A stretch of DNA of 64,000 nucleotides from Anniella stebbinsi (GCA_029215795.1 JARDYH010000001.1:10838001-10902000), one strand, 5' to 3'; shown: positions 9,712-19,652, counted from the first letter of the stretch. Notes: generated by a model from the sequence alone, not told the origin. Translations and numbers: made by a program.

Positions 9712-10867
9712 AATATTCAATGCTGTGTTGTTTTAAATTATCTTCCTATGAGTTTGGGTACTGGGAGTTTTAAAAATGCCATTTTGTGCCTGTGTTCCAA
9801 GCGCAAAACTTGCTATTTTGTAATGATATTAACAGATGAAGACATCTGAATTATCGCAAGCAGTGTGTGTATTTGCACATTACGAAGAGCTATTACAAAC
9901 ACTTTTTTTTTTGTCTCAAGACTAGTAAAGGTTGCCACATGAGCCTTCAAAATTTCTCAGCGGCATTCAACTCAGCAGCTAAATAACATTTGCAATTAGT
10001 AAATTAAACTATTTGCAACTATTCTTTTCTAATTTAGCTAATGGAGAGGATATGTAGCCTTTTGCTTTTAACACATTTGCCCAAAAAATAAACATGATTG
10101 CAAGAGATTAGTAGAAGATTTAGTATTTTACACAGTAAACATGTTTTCAGCTTGCAGCTGGGTCCCAATTAACTCATTCACAGTCAATCCACAGCACATT
10201 TAAGCAGATGTCCAATGATTTCATATCATTGAAGTCCCAGGGCAACATAACACACGGGGAGTTGCCTCCATTTGTTTTCCATGAAAAGTCATCCAGATGG
10301 GCATCATGTGTGCGCTTCTTACATAATGCATATAGAAAACCATCCAGCCTTCAATTTAATTTTTCCTGTGCACTTAAAGGGTGCAGGTAGGGTTTCTTCT
10401 CATCGGTTTCTGGGGCCGCGATGACCATGCGCTTTGAACACCACTCAGATGATCGAACAGGAGTGAAATTCTGTCCCAGGGAAGCTTTTGGGGGACCACA
10501 TTCCAGTGGTGGGAGAGGCCTAAGGCAAAATGGGGTGGAGACAAAGGGGTCAGGATCAAAATTCAAAAACCACCCACTTTAAATCAGAACTTCCCTCTGG
10601 GGCTGATGTGGTTTGTCCATCAACTTATCTTGGGAGGAGGTCTTTAAGGGACAACTTTCCCATTTGTAAGCCTTGCTGTGGACCATTGTGAATGCAGATT
10701 GTGTGTCCCTTCCCTACTGTCATCTGAGAAATACAGGAACATATAAGAAGTTGGCAGTTGTGACTCACAGAGCATTCAAAGAGCCGCCTTGTCTCCCAAT
10801 ATTGGGAAAAAGGTGGGTTATTAGTACTACTGGTAGTACTAGCCATAATGATATAGTGTCATCTCAG
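9712..10867. other. no gene; AT-rich unique-looking sequence
   Basis: 9840-10200 is AT-rich, repeat-free and rich in TAATTT/GCAATTAG-type words. 10201-10867 has average composition and no recognised element. No open frame looks like a protein. Confidence 0.35.
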
Positions 10868-10955
10868 CTGCAATGCTACACCACCTTACCTGGGAGCAAA
10901 CCCCATTGCTATCAGTCAGGCTTACTTCTGAATAGACATGCGTAGGATTGCACTG
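10868..10955. mobile_element. short palindromic MITE, 'CAATCCTAYG' family
   Basis: 'gcaatgctacaccaccttacctgggagcaaaccccattg' faces 'caggcttacttctgaatagacatgcgtaggattgcactg' (described in halves). This is a very common reptile inverted repeat of about 85 bp. Further copies are near 20158, 35235, 47705 and 51003. Confidence 0.65.
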
Positions 10956-11405
10956 TGAATTGCCAACAATCAATTAAAGAATACTGGCGGAGATTCCCAG
11001 AGAAGTGGATTATTTATTTATTTAGAAATTGAGACGTTATTTATGGAGATTTCAGAAAGGATAGTAATGTTTTAGTGACCATAATAAGATCTTCCGGTCA
11101 CTAGGGTAGAAGATGTAAATTCCACATGCTCGCTTAAGGGTGCCATTTAAAAGGGTGCATTTAAATGAATGCATCCAGCTAATTGTCAACTCCGAGCAAA
11201 ATAATAAACTTGTACTCTGAAATAAAATAGTCTTGCTTTTTCCCCTTTTTATTTTTGCTCCCTTCGTGCATTTCAGAAATTGTTCTCATACATTATTTGA
11301 ATGTGCTCAATTTATCTTCAAATGGTTGTAATGTTGTTATGTGGAAGTACTCCATGCTTTTAGTCTAATATTTATTGAAACCTTGTGTCATTTGTAATAC
11401 CAATA
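10956..11405. other. AT-rich sequence, no feature recognised
   Basis: A TTTA patch lies at about 11010. The rest is AT-rich without repeat ends or coding signal. Confidence 0.4.
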
Positions 11406-11464
11406 TAGATAGATAGATAGATGATAGATAGATAGATATAGATATATATACACACACACACACA
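11406..11464 (+). repeat. (GATA)n-(TA)n-(CA)n compound microsatellite
   Basis: GATA units with one slipped unit pass into TATA and then about 7 CA units. Confidence 0.9.
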
Positions 11465-11814
11465 TTTACTCCTCCCCCTATTTTGCTGGGGCTAATGCTA
11501 TCACCCACCCCACCCCACTAAATAAATAAAGAAAGAGTTAGCTTGTTTGCTTTGTATATTTACACATGGTTCAGAAATAGTTTTTTCTCCTACAATTTAT
11601 CATTCATGCAGTCAACTCAACTCCAATAAATACTTCTATTCTTATTTTACTTGGAACCAATGTGCAGCTGAAATAACTGGAAACACAACTAGAGATGTGT
11701 AAATTCTGTGTGATATCTGAATCCTGGTGATATTTGTTTATTCGTTTACAGTGCAATCCCATGGATGCCAAGTCAGAGAAGGAGGGACGTGTGGAAATTT
11801 TGTTTTGATTTGTT
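11465..11814. other. unrecognised; possible hAT remnant at 11694
   Basis: 'TAGAGATGTGTAAATTC' at about 11694 resembles the TAGGGATGTG terminus with one change. No right end was found. Confidence 0.35.
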
Positions 11815-11911
11815 ATCAAAACCAAAACATGTTATCTGTACACCGCCCAGAGATGCCAGTGATATAGGGCAGGTTAAAAATATTTAAATATTTAAATAAA
11901 TAAATAAATAA
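11815..11911 (+). mobile_element. LINE 3' tail (family B-like)
   Basis: 'gtacaccgcccagagatgcc' followed by 'gggcaggttaaaaata' and an AAAT repeat is the plus-strand 3' end of a reptile L2/CR1-clade LINE. Only the tail remains. Confidence 0.65.
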
Positions 11912-12440
11912 ATGTGCTCTGAATGCAAATGAGAGTACAGTTTTTGAAAAAAAGGTAACAGATTCCCAAGCTTGCATTTGTAGTCACAGTATGGCTGCAT
12001 ACACGATTGTCAATGGTGGGGTAATAATCAACTCAACAGTTGTTTATCTAAGGGGTACTCCTCAAACAACATGATAATAATCAACTGTGGTGTTGATCAG
12101 TGTTGAGTCACTCATCCCCTGCCCTTTCTCTTTCCTTCAGTCCTACCACTAGTATCCCATCAGCCACTACTGCTGAAACTCCTAGAAAGCCACCATCAAT
12201 TTTGAGCAAGTTGGACCAATGGTGAGACTGGGTATCAGGCAGTTTTTTATAGAGAAGGGGAACAATTTGAAGAGCCTTTGTTGATTACATAGTCCTGTTG
12301 ACAAGTTCCACTTTCCACTTCACTGGAGTGGATATGATGTTCAGTGGTAGCTGCCAAATTGTAGAACTCCTTCCCCTTGGAAGTCCATTTGTTCAGATAA
12401 ACGCAACCTGCTTTTATAAGTATGACATGATAGTCAAACA
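11912..12440. other. possible degenerate MITE, otherwise unrecognised
   Basis: 'TGGCTGCATACACGATTGTC' at 11994 and nearby 'caactcaacagttg' words loosely resemble the 5732 element, but no inverted end was found. The remainder shows nothing. Confidence 0.3.
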
Positions 12441-12660
12441 GGCACTGTCCCTGGCCCTTGGGCTGTTCAACAGTTTTACAAACAACTTGGATGAGAGCCC
12501 AGAGGGCATGCTCATTCAATTTGCAGATGGCATGAAGCTGGGAGGGATAGATAACATCATAGGAGGCAGGATTGAGGTTCAAAAATGATATTGACAGGCT
12601 GGAATACTGGGCTGAAATTCAACAGAGTTAAATGTAAAGTCCTGGATGTAGGACTAAAAA
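12441..12660 (+). mobile_element. CR1-type reverse transcriptase remnant
   Basis: The plus strand reads 'FTNNLDESPEGMLIQFADG' then 'KLGGI', matching the CR1 motif 'FxNDLDE...FADDTKLGG'. The second D of FADD has become G, so the catalytic site is lost. The following sequence ('DRLExWAEIN' type) decays by frameshifts and stops near 12660. Confidence 0.75.
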
Positions 12661-12709
12661 CAACACACACATATACACACAAACTAGGGAATCTGACAAA
12701 TTCACTGAG

Positions 12710-12937
12710 GATGCGGCTATCAAAGTCTACTAGTCCTGATGGCTATGTGTGATCTCCTGTATCAGAGGCAGTATGCTTATGCACACCAGTGGCTGGGGAA
12801 CATGGGCAGGAGGATGCTGTTGCACTCATGTCCTGCTTGTGGGTTTCCTGTGGGCAGCTGGTTGGTCACTTTGTGAACAGAATCCAGGACTAGATGGACA
12901 CTTGGTCTGATCCAACAGGACTCTTCTTATGTTCAAG
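12710..12937 (+). mobile_element. CR1 (CTTATGTT-tail subfamily) 3' end
   Basis: It contains 'ctgatggctatgtg', 'atcagaggcagta', 'ctggggaacatggg', 'tgtgaacagaatcc', 'agatggaca' and ends 'cttcttatgttc'. This order is shared with copies at 20838, 21075, 24166, 27187 (minus), 30235, 38734 and 44176. Confidence 0.85.
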
Positions 12938-12949
12938 GCTATCAATGGT

Positions 12950-13448
12950 TACAGTCAAAGGCATGAATATGGGATGCAGGAGACCTGGCTTGGCAGCATC
13001 TTGCTATCTTATTGGATCACAGCCTGAATCAGCGTTGTGATGCAACTGCTAAGCAAAATGAATGCAAACTTAGGGCATATTAACAGAAGGATAGTGACTG
13101 GAATATGGGAATGAATAGTTCAGTGCTTTTCTGTGTCAGTCAGACCACATCTGAAATAATGTCCACAGTTCTAAGTGCCTTATTTTATGAAGGATATTAA
13201 CAAATTGGAGCATGTCAAGAGGAGAGCAACTAGGATGAGTCTTTTGAGGTAAGGTTGAAAAAGCTGGGTATGTTTTGTCTGGAAAACAGAGGGAGGACAT
13301 GATAACTGTCTCCAAGAACCTAAAAATGGAGCAGATGTATTCTTTCTGGCTTCAAAAAGGCAGGACTGGAACTAACGGGTGGACATGAGGAGCAAGGAGA
13401 TTTTGACTAACTTTGAGGAGGAACTTCCTAATTATAAGCGTTGTTCAA
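12950..13448 (+). mobile_element. CR1-type LINE, ORF2 C-terminus and 3' UTR remnant
   Basis: Pieces such as 'gttgtgatgcaactgctaag', 'aggagagcaactaggatgag', 'aaaagctgggtatgttt' and 'gaggaacttcctaat' follow the order of a CR1 ORF2 end and 3' UTR. All frames are closed by stops. It is an old copy. Confidence 0.7.
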
Positions 13449-14614
13449 CGGAGCCAACAGTGTGACATGGCTGCAAAAAAAGCAAATGCTATTTTGTAGG
13501 GATGTGCAGCGGATCGGATCCTATCCATGATCTGGATCCAATCCAGCCAAAATGGGATAAAATGAAACAATTCCAAATCTGATCCTATGAACCATCCGAT
13601 CCGATCTGATGGGACCCGATCCGGATTGGAAAAAAATGGAAAATCGGACACCATTTTGAATGCTTTTTCCCATAGCCTAGTATTGTGTTACAAAAACACC
13701 TATAACTTTTTTCATTTTAAAAGATAGAAGGATGAAACTTGGGCACTTTGTAGATAGGTTAGGGATAGTTATCTGTGAGGAATTTCAGAAGATTGGTGCA
13801 GGCATTTTGTGGCAATGAATTTTTTAATAACAAACCAGGAATGCTGATAACTTTTTCATTTTTAATGTTCCACACATGAAACTTTGCTACATTGCAGGTG
13901 TTATATTGGAACCCATGTGTGTGAAATTTCAGAAACATAGGTGCTTGCCTTGTGTGGCAATTAATTTTAGAAAAATGGGTAGCAATGGGGTAAATAATGT
14001 TATGCCTTCAACTTTTTTATTTTTAAAGATAAAAACAGGAAACTTGGGCACATTACAGGTACCACTTTGGTTAATATGTGTGAGAAATTTCAGAAAGATA
14101 GGTCCAGGCATATAGTGGCAAGGTATTTTTGAAACAATGAGGAAAGAAACACCTATAACTTTTTATTTTAAAAGTTAGAGGTCTGAAAGTTGCTCACTTT
14201 GTAGAAGGGTTAGGGGTAGTTATCTGTGAGAAATTTCAGAAAGATAGGTCCAGACATTTGGTGGCTGAAAATTTTTTAGATTAAAAGTTACAAAAGTTTT
14301 TCCACAGAGGCTTGAGCTGTCAATTGCACCCCCTGCCCCGCCTCCTCCTCCCTCTTTTATCTGTGAAAACTCCATGTTGTTGTAACTTTTAATCTAAAAA
14401 AATCACAACTACCCCTAATCCATCTACAAAGTGAGCAACTTTCAGACTTCTAACTTCTAAAATAAAAAGTTATAGGCGTTTCTTTCCTCATTTTTCAAAA
14501 ATACCTTCCCACAACACGCTTGAAGTTATGCTTCTGAAATTTCTCCACATTAGACATACCACTTTGGTTCACATGTGTGATAAATTTCAGAAGCATAGCT
14601 TCAAGCGTGTAGTG

Positions 14615-15085
14615 TAGGGTGTCCAGATGGCCCGGGGTTTCCCGGTCCTAACCTGGAAACCTAGGCCGATCCGGGGCAACCGGGGGGCAGCGGGGGAAAA
14701 CCGGGGTGGCGGGGGGTCACGCGGCGGTGGCGGGAGGCGGGCAGCGTGAGGCACTTACCTGCTGGGGCGTCCGCTTCCCTCCGGTGCTCGGAATCTACTG
14801 AGGGACAGGCTTCGCGGCCTGTCCCTCAGTAACGCACTGGGTGATGACGTCATCACCCAGCGCGTACTGAGAGACAGGCCAGGAAGCCTGTTTCTCAGTA
14901 GATTCTGAGCACCGGAGGGAAGCGGACGCCCAGGTAAGGAGCACGGGGCGGCGCGGGGCGGCGCGGGGCGGCGTGGTGCGGGTGGGGGGGGTGGCGCGGG
15001 CGCACGGTGGGGGGGTTGTTTTGGGTGTGGGGTTGGCGGGGGGGGGGGGGTCCGGGATTTTGATTGTCATAATCTGGTCACCCTA
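14615..15085. mobile_element. 471-bp very GC-rich hAT MITE
   Basis: The ends TAGGGTGTCCAGATGG and ATCTGGTCACCCTA are inverted, with exact 8-bp duplications GTGTAGTG at 14607-14614 and 15086-15093. The interior holds the cloverleaf palindrome (14754-14938) followed by a G-rich tract (14940-15055). CpG density is high, suggesting a young insertion. Confidence 0.9.
14754..14938. repeat. cloverleaf-like nested palindrome module, copy 2
   Basis: The outer stem of about 75-80 bp runs from CTTACCTG (14754-14761) to CAGGTAAG (14931-14938). Inside are a perfect 14-bp hairpin (14797-14810 with 14817-14830), a perfect 24-bp central palindrome (14837-14860) containing GATGACGTCATC, and a second 14-bp hairpin (14866-14879 with 14886-14899, few mismatches). 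This is the best-preserved of four copies. Confidence 0.9.
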
Positions 15086-15694
15086 GTGTAGTGGCAAGGT
15101 ATTTTTGAAAAATGAGGAAAGTATAACTTCCAAATCGTGTGAGGTACTGGTTCCCCTTTATTCGGCACTGGTTAGGCCTCATCTTGAGTATTGTGTGCAG
15201 TTCTAGGCACCACACTTCAAGAGGATGCAGACAAGTTGGAAAGGGCTCAGAGGAGGGCAATGAGGATGATCAGGGTTCTGGAAACAAAGCTCCATGAGAA
15301 GAGATGGAAAGAACTGGGCATGTTTAGCCTGGAGAAGAAATGACTGAGGGGAGACATTATAGCACTCTTCAAGTCCTTGAAAGGTTGTCACACAGAGGAG
15401 GGCCAGGATCTCTTCTCGGTCATCCCAGAGTGCAGAACATGGAATAATGGGCTCAAGTTACAGGAGGCCAGATTCTGGCAGGACATGAGGAAAAACTTCC
15501 TGACGGTGCAGTACAAGAATGGAACCAATGACCTAGGGAGGATGTGGGCTCTCCTACACTAGAGGCCTTCAAGATGCAGCTGGGCAACCATCTTTCAGGT
15601 ATGCTTTAAGGTGGATTCCTGCATTGAGCAGGGGGGAGGTTGGACTCAATGGCCTTATAGGCCCCTTCCAACTCTACTATTTAATAATTCCCTT

Positions 15695-15850
15695 TGCTGG
15701 AGGTATTTAAGCAGATGCTGTTGACCTGTGGTCATCAGCTAGGGATGCTGTAACTGCATCCTGTATTACACAGCCTGCAAAAAGCAGGGGCATTAGACAA
15801 CACCATCTCCACGATCCTTTCTGAATCCATGGTTGTATTAAGAGGTGTTA
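15695..15850 (+). mobile_element. CR1 3' end remnant
   Basis: 'ctggaggtatttaagcagatgctg' and 'gtcatcagctagggatgctg' resemble the 3' UTR of another CR1 subfamily, where the tail 'atggccYttgtggtc' is lost. Short and diverged. Confidence 0.45.
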
Positions 15851-16598
15851 AGGGGGCACCTACCCCACCCTAAAGAGCCTTGAATACCTTCCCTAAATGA
15901 GTCCTTTGTGCTCCATCTTCTTTAAGCTTTGTTCCTGACAGGCGACAGGGGTTGGGAACCGCTAGGAATAAATGCTGCATTATAATTCTGGCAGGGGAGT
16001 CAACACTTCCAAGTTGCACTGAAGGTTTATTTCCCCATTGCCTTCAATTCATGATGGACTAGGAAGAAAGTTTATGAGCTCCGTTCTGTAAATGAGATTC
16101 TTTTCTGACCTCAGGAAAGTATTGCTGCTTTACATGGCGCCTACTTGTAAATGAAGTTAGCACAGTGTTTTCAATCTTTTCCCTTGTGAGCAGAGCTACT
16201 AATTTATACCACATCAATTTGAATTGTAAAACATAAATGGAGGGGGGGGGCACACGAAGTGCAGCTATAAAAGTCCAGGAACCAATGCTTTTTGATATAA
16301 AAGCACTCCGTGCTTTATACATCGTATCAACAAGACAAATGTAAACCAACAGCTACTGATGTGGTACAGCTTTAGAATGTTGCCTTATACATCAGCTCTA
16401 GCAGGGTCTGCTGTCTGAATAAAAGGAATGAGATGCTGGAGGGGGGAATAGAAAGCATGTGGATTTCTCAGGGGGGGTCTTCATGGTGCCGACTTGGCTC
16501 TGCATTCCTCCCAAACCCCGCGCTTTTGCTCCTGCGTGGTGGTGCCTGATAATCCCCATGCCACGGAGCAAGCATGGAGTTTATGCTGTCATAGGAGC
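15851..16598. other. no feature recognised
   Basis: The composition is ordinary, with several G7-G8 runs (near 16240, 16440 and 16470). No repeat ends or coding signal. Confidence 0.4.
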
Positions 16599-16700
16599 AT
16601 AGAATCATAGAATAGTGGAGTTGGAAGGGGCCTATAAGGCCATCGAGTCCAACCCCCTGCTCAATGCAGGAATCCATCTTAAAGCATACCTGACAGCTGC
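16599..16700 (-). mobile_element. CR1 3' end (ATTCTATG tail)
   Basis: 'catagaatcatagaatag' is the reverse complement of the CR1 octamer tail, followed by 'gttggaaggggcctataagg' and 'catcgagtccaaccccctgc'. It is a short 5'-truncated insertion. Confidence 0.9.
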
Positions 16701-16734
16701 CTCTTGAACGCCATCCCCTCCCTCCTTGAGACAG

Positions 16735-16800
16735 GGCGAGGAGGAGGAGGAGGAGCAGCAGCAGCAGCAGCTTTTAGGGGAGAAAATATTGTAGGAGGAG
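16735..16800 (+). repeat. direct repeat flanking a hAT element, copy 1
   Basis: A GGA run, then GCAGCAGCAGCAGC, then 'ggggagaaaatattgtagga' recurs in the same order at 17890-17968 on the far side of the hAT element. Confidence 0.75.
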
Positions 16801-16974
16801 TAGGGCAACCATACTTGAGAAACCAAAAAATAGGGCACCCGGTGAGGAGGGCGGGAAAGTGGCTTTCTAGGGCCTCCAGAAAGCACGTCATTTCCCCATC
16901 ACCACCTTAAAGGCCCCGACTGGAGCAAAGGAGGGGAAAGTGGAATGAGCACCCTAGAGAGGTCCGCCTGGCAC

Positions 16975-17249
16975 CTACATTAAACTCCTCTAGTCGCCAG
17001 GTGAAGACCTTTTTATTTTCATCGTATTTTAACAGTTCTTCAGTTTGTTTTTTAACCTTGCTGTTTGAATTTGTATTTTAAATCTGTATTCATTTTTGCA
17101 TGGCTGCTCGGTTTTTATCCTGGTTGTGGTTTTATACTGTATTTTAAATTATGTTTTTATGGTGTCGTTGTTTTATATTTTGAATGGTTTTTATGGTTTT
17201 AATTGTTGTAAACAGCTTCCGATATTGGGTGGTACAGAAATGCAATGAA

Positions 17250-17281
<32 letters not shown>

Positions 17282-17283
17282 AC
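16975..17283 (+). mobile_element. L2-like LINE family B, 3' UTR and tail
   Basis: It matches 29820-30126 block by block: 'cagttYNtcagYttRNttttt', 'aatttgtattttaaatctgt', 'ttgcatggctgctcRgtttt' and 'ggtggtacagaaatgcaat', followed by a TAAA tail. Upstream 'aggtccgcctggcacctaca' is the remains of ORF2. Confidence 0.8.
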
Positions 17284-17602
17284 TAGGTTGACCCTATGAA
17301 AAGGAGGACAGGGCTCATGTAACTTTAACAGTTGGAGAGAAAAGGGAACTTCAGCCAGTGTCATTTGTATGCAATTAGTTCCTGGTGAAATTCCCTCTTC
17401 ATCACAACTGTTAAAGGTGCTGGGGCCCTGCCTTCTTTTATATATGGTCACTCTAGTATAGTGCCTGCAACTTTAACTGTTGTGATGAAGAAGGAATTTC
17501 ACCAGGAACTAATTGCATACAAATGACACTGGCTGAAATTCCCTTTTCTCTACAACTGTTAAAGTTAAATGAACCCTGTCCTCCTTTTCATAGGGTCAGC
17601 CT
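17284..17602 (-). mobile_element. 319-bp foldback hAT MITE, copy 2 (inverted orientation)
   Basis: It starts TAGGTTGACCCTATGAAAAG and ends TCATAGGGTCAGCCT, with exact 8-bp duplications AAATAAAC at 17276-17283 and 17603-17610. The loop reads 'tatggtcactctagtatag', the reverse complement of the loop in the other two copies, so this copy inserted in the opposite orientation. It landed in the TAAA tail of a family B LINE. Confidence 0.9.
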
Positions 17603-17889
17603 AAATAAACAAATATAAGTGTGTCATTCCTGCCACCCCCCACACCAATTGGGGCCTTTTCTATAATGCCCTGGAATGACATGCTTTCCTCTGTAAGGCC
17701 CTGATTAGAGCAGTGGGGGGGGGGGGGAATGACGCACTTCCATTCCCCCCGCCATGCTAAAGGCGGCCTTAAAGGGGAAAGTGTGCCATTCTGGGACATT
17801 ATAGAAAATGGCAGAAAATCCCCCCTGACACCCAGTATAGAACAAAAACCAGGACAAATCCGGGGAAGTCCTGGCAGTTGGTCACCCTA

Positions 17890-17968
17890 AGGAGGAGGAG
17901 GCAGTGGGAACTTTGGCAGCAGCAGCAGCTTGGGGGAGGGAGAAAATATTGTAGGAAGCAGCTGGCGG
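17890..17968 (+). repeat. direct repeat flanking a hAT element, copy 2
   Basis: GGAGGAGGAGG, GCAGCAGCAGCAGCTT and 'gagaaaatattgtaggaagc' repeat the order seen at 16735-16800. It has about 15 extra bases in the middle. Confidence 0.75.
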
Positions 17969-18963
17969 GGAATGAAAATTTTATTTAGCAAGAGAAGGCA
18001 GCTCTGGGGAAGAAAGTAAACTCTGCATGAGGCCTTCCAGCATCCATTCTGCTTGCTGGCCAAACCCCCCCTCCCTCTGCCTGGGAAGATGGCAACCAAT
18101 TAGGGGTCACAATCTACCAGGAACACCCCCTGAGTGGCTCCGGAGCAGCTTCTGAGTGAGAACAGACTCGCGGAAGAGCTGGGCTGCCCTTGCTTTGGCT
18201 GGAAAAGATTGGGGTAAGTCCACGACTTTTCAGCTGCACATTTTTGGCTCTTTGCCCTGGAGCGGCTTCGAATCCGTTGCTGAGTCATCTAACCAACATC
18301 ACTCCATGGCAAAGAAGATGTCAAGATAGCCCCTCAGAGTACTTTCTGAAAGTCAGGATGGATCGCAGAGGACTAGCTCCCTGTCAGTGATAAAACATTA
18401 AAACAAACACAGGATTAACAAACAAAATGGGCAGCATACTCACACAGAGAAGGCCTGGATAAAGAGATAGGTTTTTAATTGGGCGGATGAGTAACCTTCC
18501 AGGTTCCAGCCATTCACAACATTCAAGAAAGATCTTTAGCTATTTTCGTAACTGTTAGCTCCGATTGAGGAATAACCAACCAACCAACCATCTTGAGCCA
18601 TTAACAATTTAAGGTCCCAAAATGTGATCAGGCATTTTCAAGGCAAACCCATAGTGATAGGTCTAGTCATAGTAATTAGACAAAAATCTCACATCAGGAC
18701 ATCCTTTAAAACAAGGAAATGAACAAACAGCCTCCACCATGCAAGAATGCCAGGGCAATCAACCTTATGGCGGCACGTCTCCATCATAAACAGTCATAAT
18801 CCTGACCTTTGAAACTTGTTTATGAAGAAAATGAAGAATGCTAAACTTTGAATTTAGAGGAAGGGAGTCAGAGGGAAATTGCTATTGGTTCAACAGTTGT
18901 TGCATATATTTACATGCTTGAGAATCCTGGATCTATGCTACTTCTCAACAAAGATTTTTTTTA
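17969..18963. other. no gene; possible LINE debris at 18390-18480
   Basis: 18390-18480 ('aaaacattaaaacaaacacagg', 'gataggtttttaattgggcgg') could be the reverse complement of a decayed L2 end. The rest is unrecognised. Confidence 0.35.
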
Positions 18964-19019
18964 AAGAAGAAGAAGAAGAAGAAGAAGAAGAAGAAGAAGA
19001 AGAAGAAGAAGAAGAAGAA
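18964..19019 (+). repeat. (AAG)n microsatellite
   Basis: About 18 AAG units, a purine-only strand. Confidence 0.95.
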
Positions 19020-19173
19020 AAACCAGCTTTATATTTCTTTTCTTGATCATCTTTGATAGTTAATCTGTTTGGAATTTTTTTTTCATTGACTTTCATTTCA
19101 CACAGACTTCATCTGGAAGATCAGGTTTCATTGCTTCCCGATGCAGTATCTGAAGCAACAAGATGCTTCCTTT

Positions 19174-19652
19174 TAGATAAGAAAATTTCAATGCTATGTT
19201 GGAGGGGTTGTCAGGAGGTGGGGACATATTTCCATGTGTGGTGGACATGTGAGTATGTACAAAAATTTTGGAAAATAGTTTTTAAAGAAATAAGTGAAGT
19301 ACTGGGTAATGAGGTGGAAGCAAGTCCAAATCTAGTGTTACTTTCGATGTTTGACAAAGAATATGGGAATAAAAATACAAGAGAATTGATTAATAACCTC
19401 CTGACACCGGCAAGATTAATGATAGCTAAAAATTGGAAAATACAAGGGAATTATAGTATAGAAGAATGGTATAAAGGGGTGTGGGATATAGCAATTATTG
19501 ATAGATTAACATGTAAAATTAAAGTTAGGATGGGATTATCCAAAAATAATGATTTTGAAAGTATTTGGGGATCATTTATAGAATATGTTTTAGTAAAGGG
19601 GAGAGGTTGTACACCTTCAAAAGAATCGTTGCAATTTTGGAAAAATGTATAA
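19174..19652 (+). pseudogene. L1 ORF2 C-terminal fragment
   Basis: About 158 codons remain. Near the start is 'CWRGCQEVGTYFHVWW' followed by TC, the cysteine/histidine zinc-knuckle-like motif of L1 ORF2. Family members normally read CWRC, but here the second C is shifted one place (CWRGC). 'LTPARLMIAKNWK' and 'IEEWYKGVWDIAIIDRL' follow, as in reptile L1. The open frame extends upstream to 19053, but the first 40 codons lie outside the duplication and are flanking DNA, not L1. Endonuclease and RT domains are absent, so it cannot act on its own. Confidence 0.85.

Larger units (their letters stand above)
13497..15111. mobile_element. hAT-type element with internal tandem and inverted units
   Basis: It starts TAGGGATGTGCAGCGGATCG and carries GATCGGAT-type subterminal motifs like 2221-3126. 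The interior repeats a diverged unit of about 140 bp ('cctataactttttNatttt ... gaaacttgggcac ... gaaatttcagaaagataggt ... ggcaaggtatttttgaaa'). Four to five direct units lie at 13680-14280, and inverted units at about 14345-14600. The right end is missing, apparently deleted with a little CR1. The 14615-15085 element is nested inside. Confidence 0.65.
13449..15690 (+). mobile_element. CR1 LINE 3' part, split by a 1.6-kb hAT nest
   Basis: The left piece (13449-13496) reads 'ggctgcaaaaaaagcaaatg' and the right piece (about 15112-15690) starts 'tataacttccaaatcgtgtg'. In intact CR1 copies these lie about 25 bp apart. The right piece runs through 'ctcatcttgagtattgtg' to 'cccttccaactctacta'. The hAT element between them arrived later. 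Confidence 0.8.
16801..17889. mobile_element. hAT element (1,089 bp including nested insertions)
   Basis: The ends TAGGGCAACCATACTTG and TTGGTCACCCTA are inverted, and AGGAGGAG occurs at 16793-16800 and 17890-17897 as an 8-bp duplication, though it lies in simple sequence. Subterminal 'aaaaccaggacaaatccggg' at 17846 is typical of this family. An L2 family B 3' end (16975-17283) and a foldback MITE (17284-17602) lie inside. Confidence 0.75.

Noticed and set aside
12298..12588. 96-codon plus-strand frame as a host exon
   Set aside because: Its second half is a CR1 reverse transcriptase remnant (FTNNLDE, QFADG, KLGGI).
19053..19652. 199-codon frame as a host gene
   Set aside because: The last 158 codons are L1 ORF2 and the first 40 lie outside the L1 target duplication, so the fusion is accidental.
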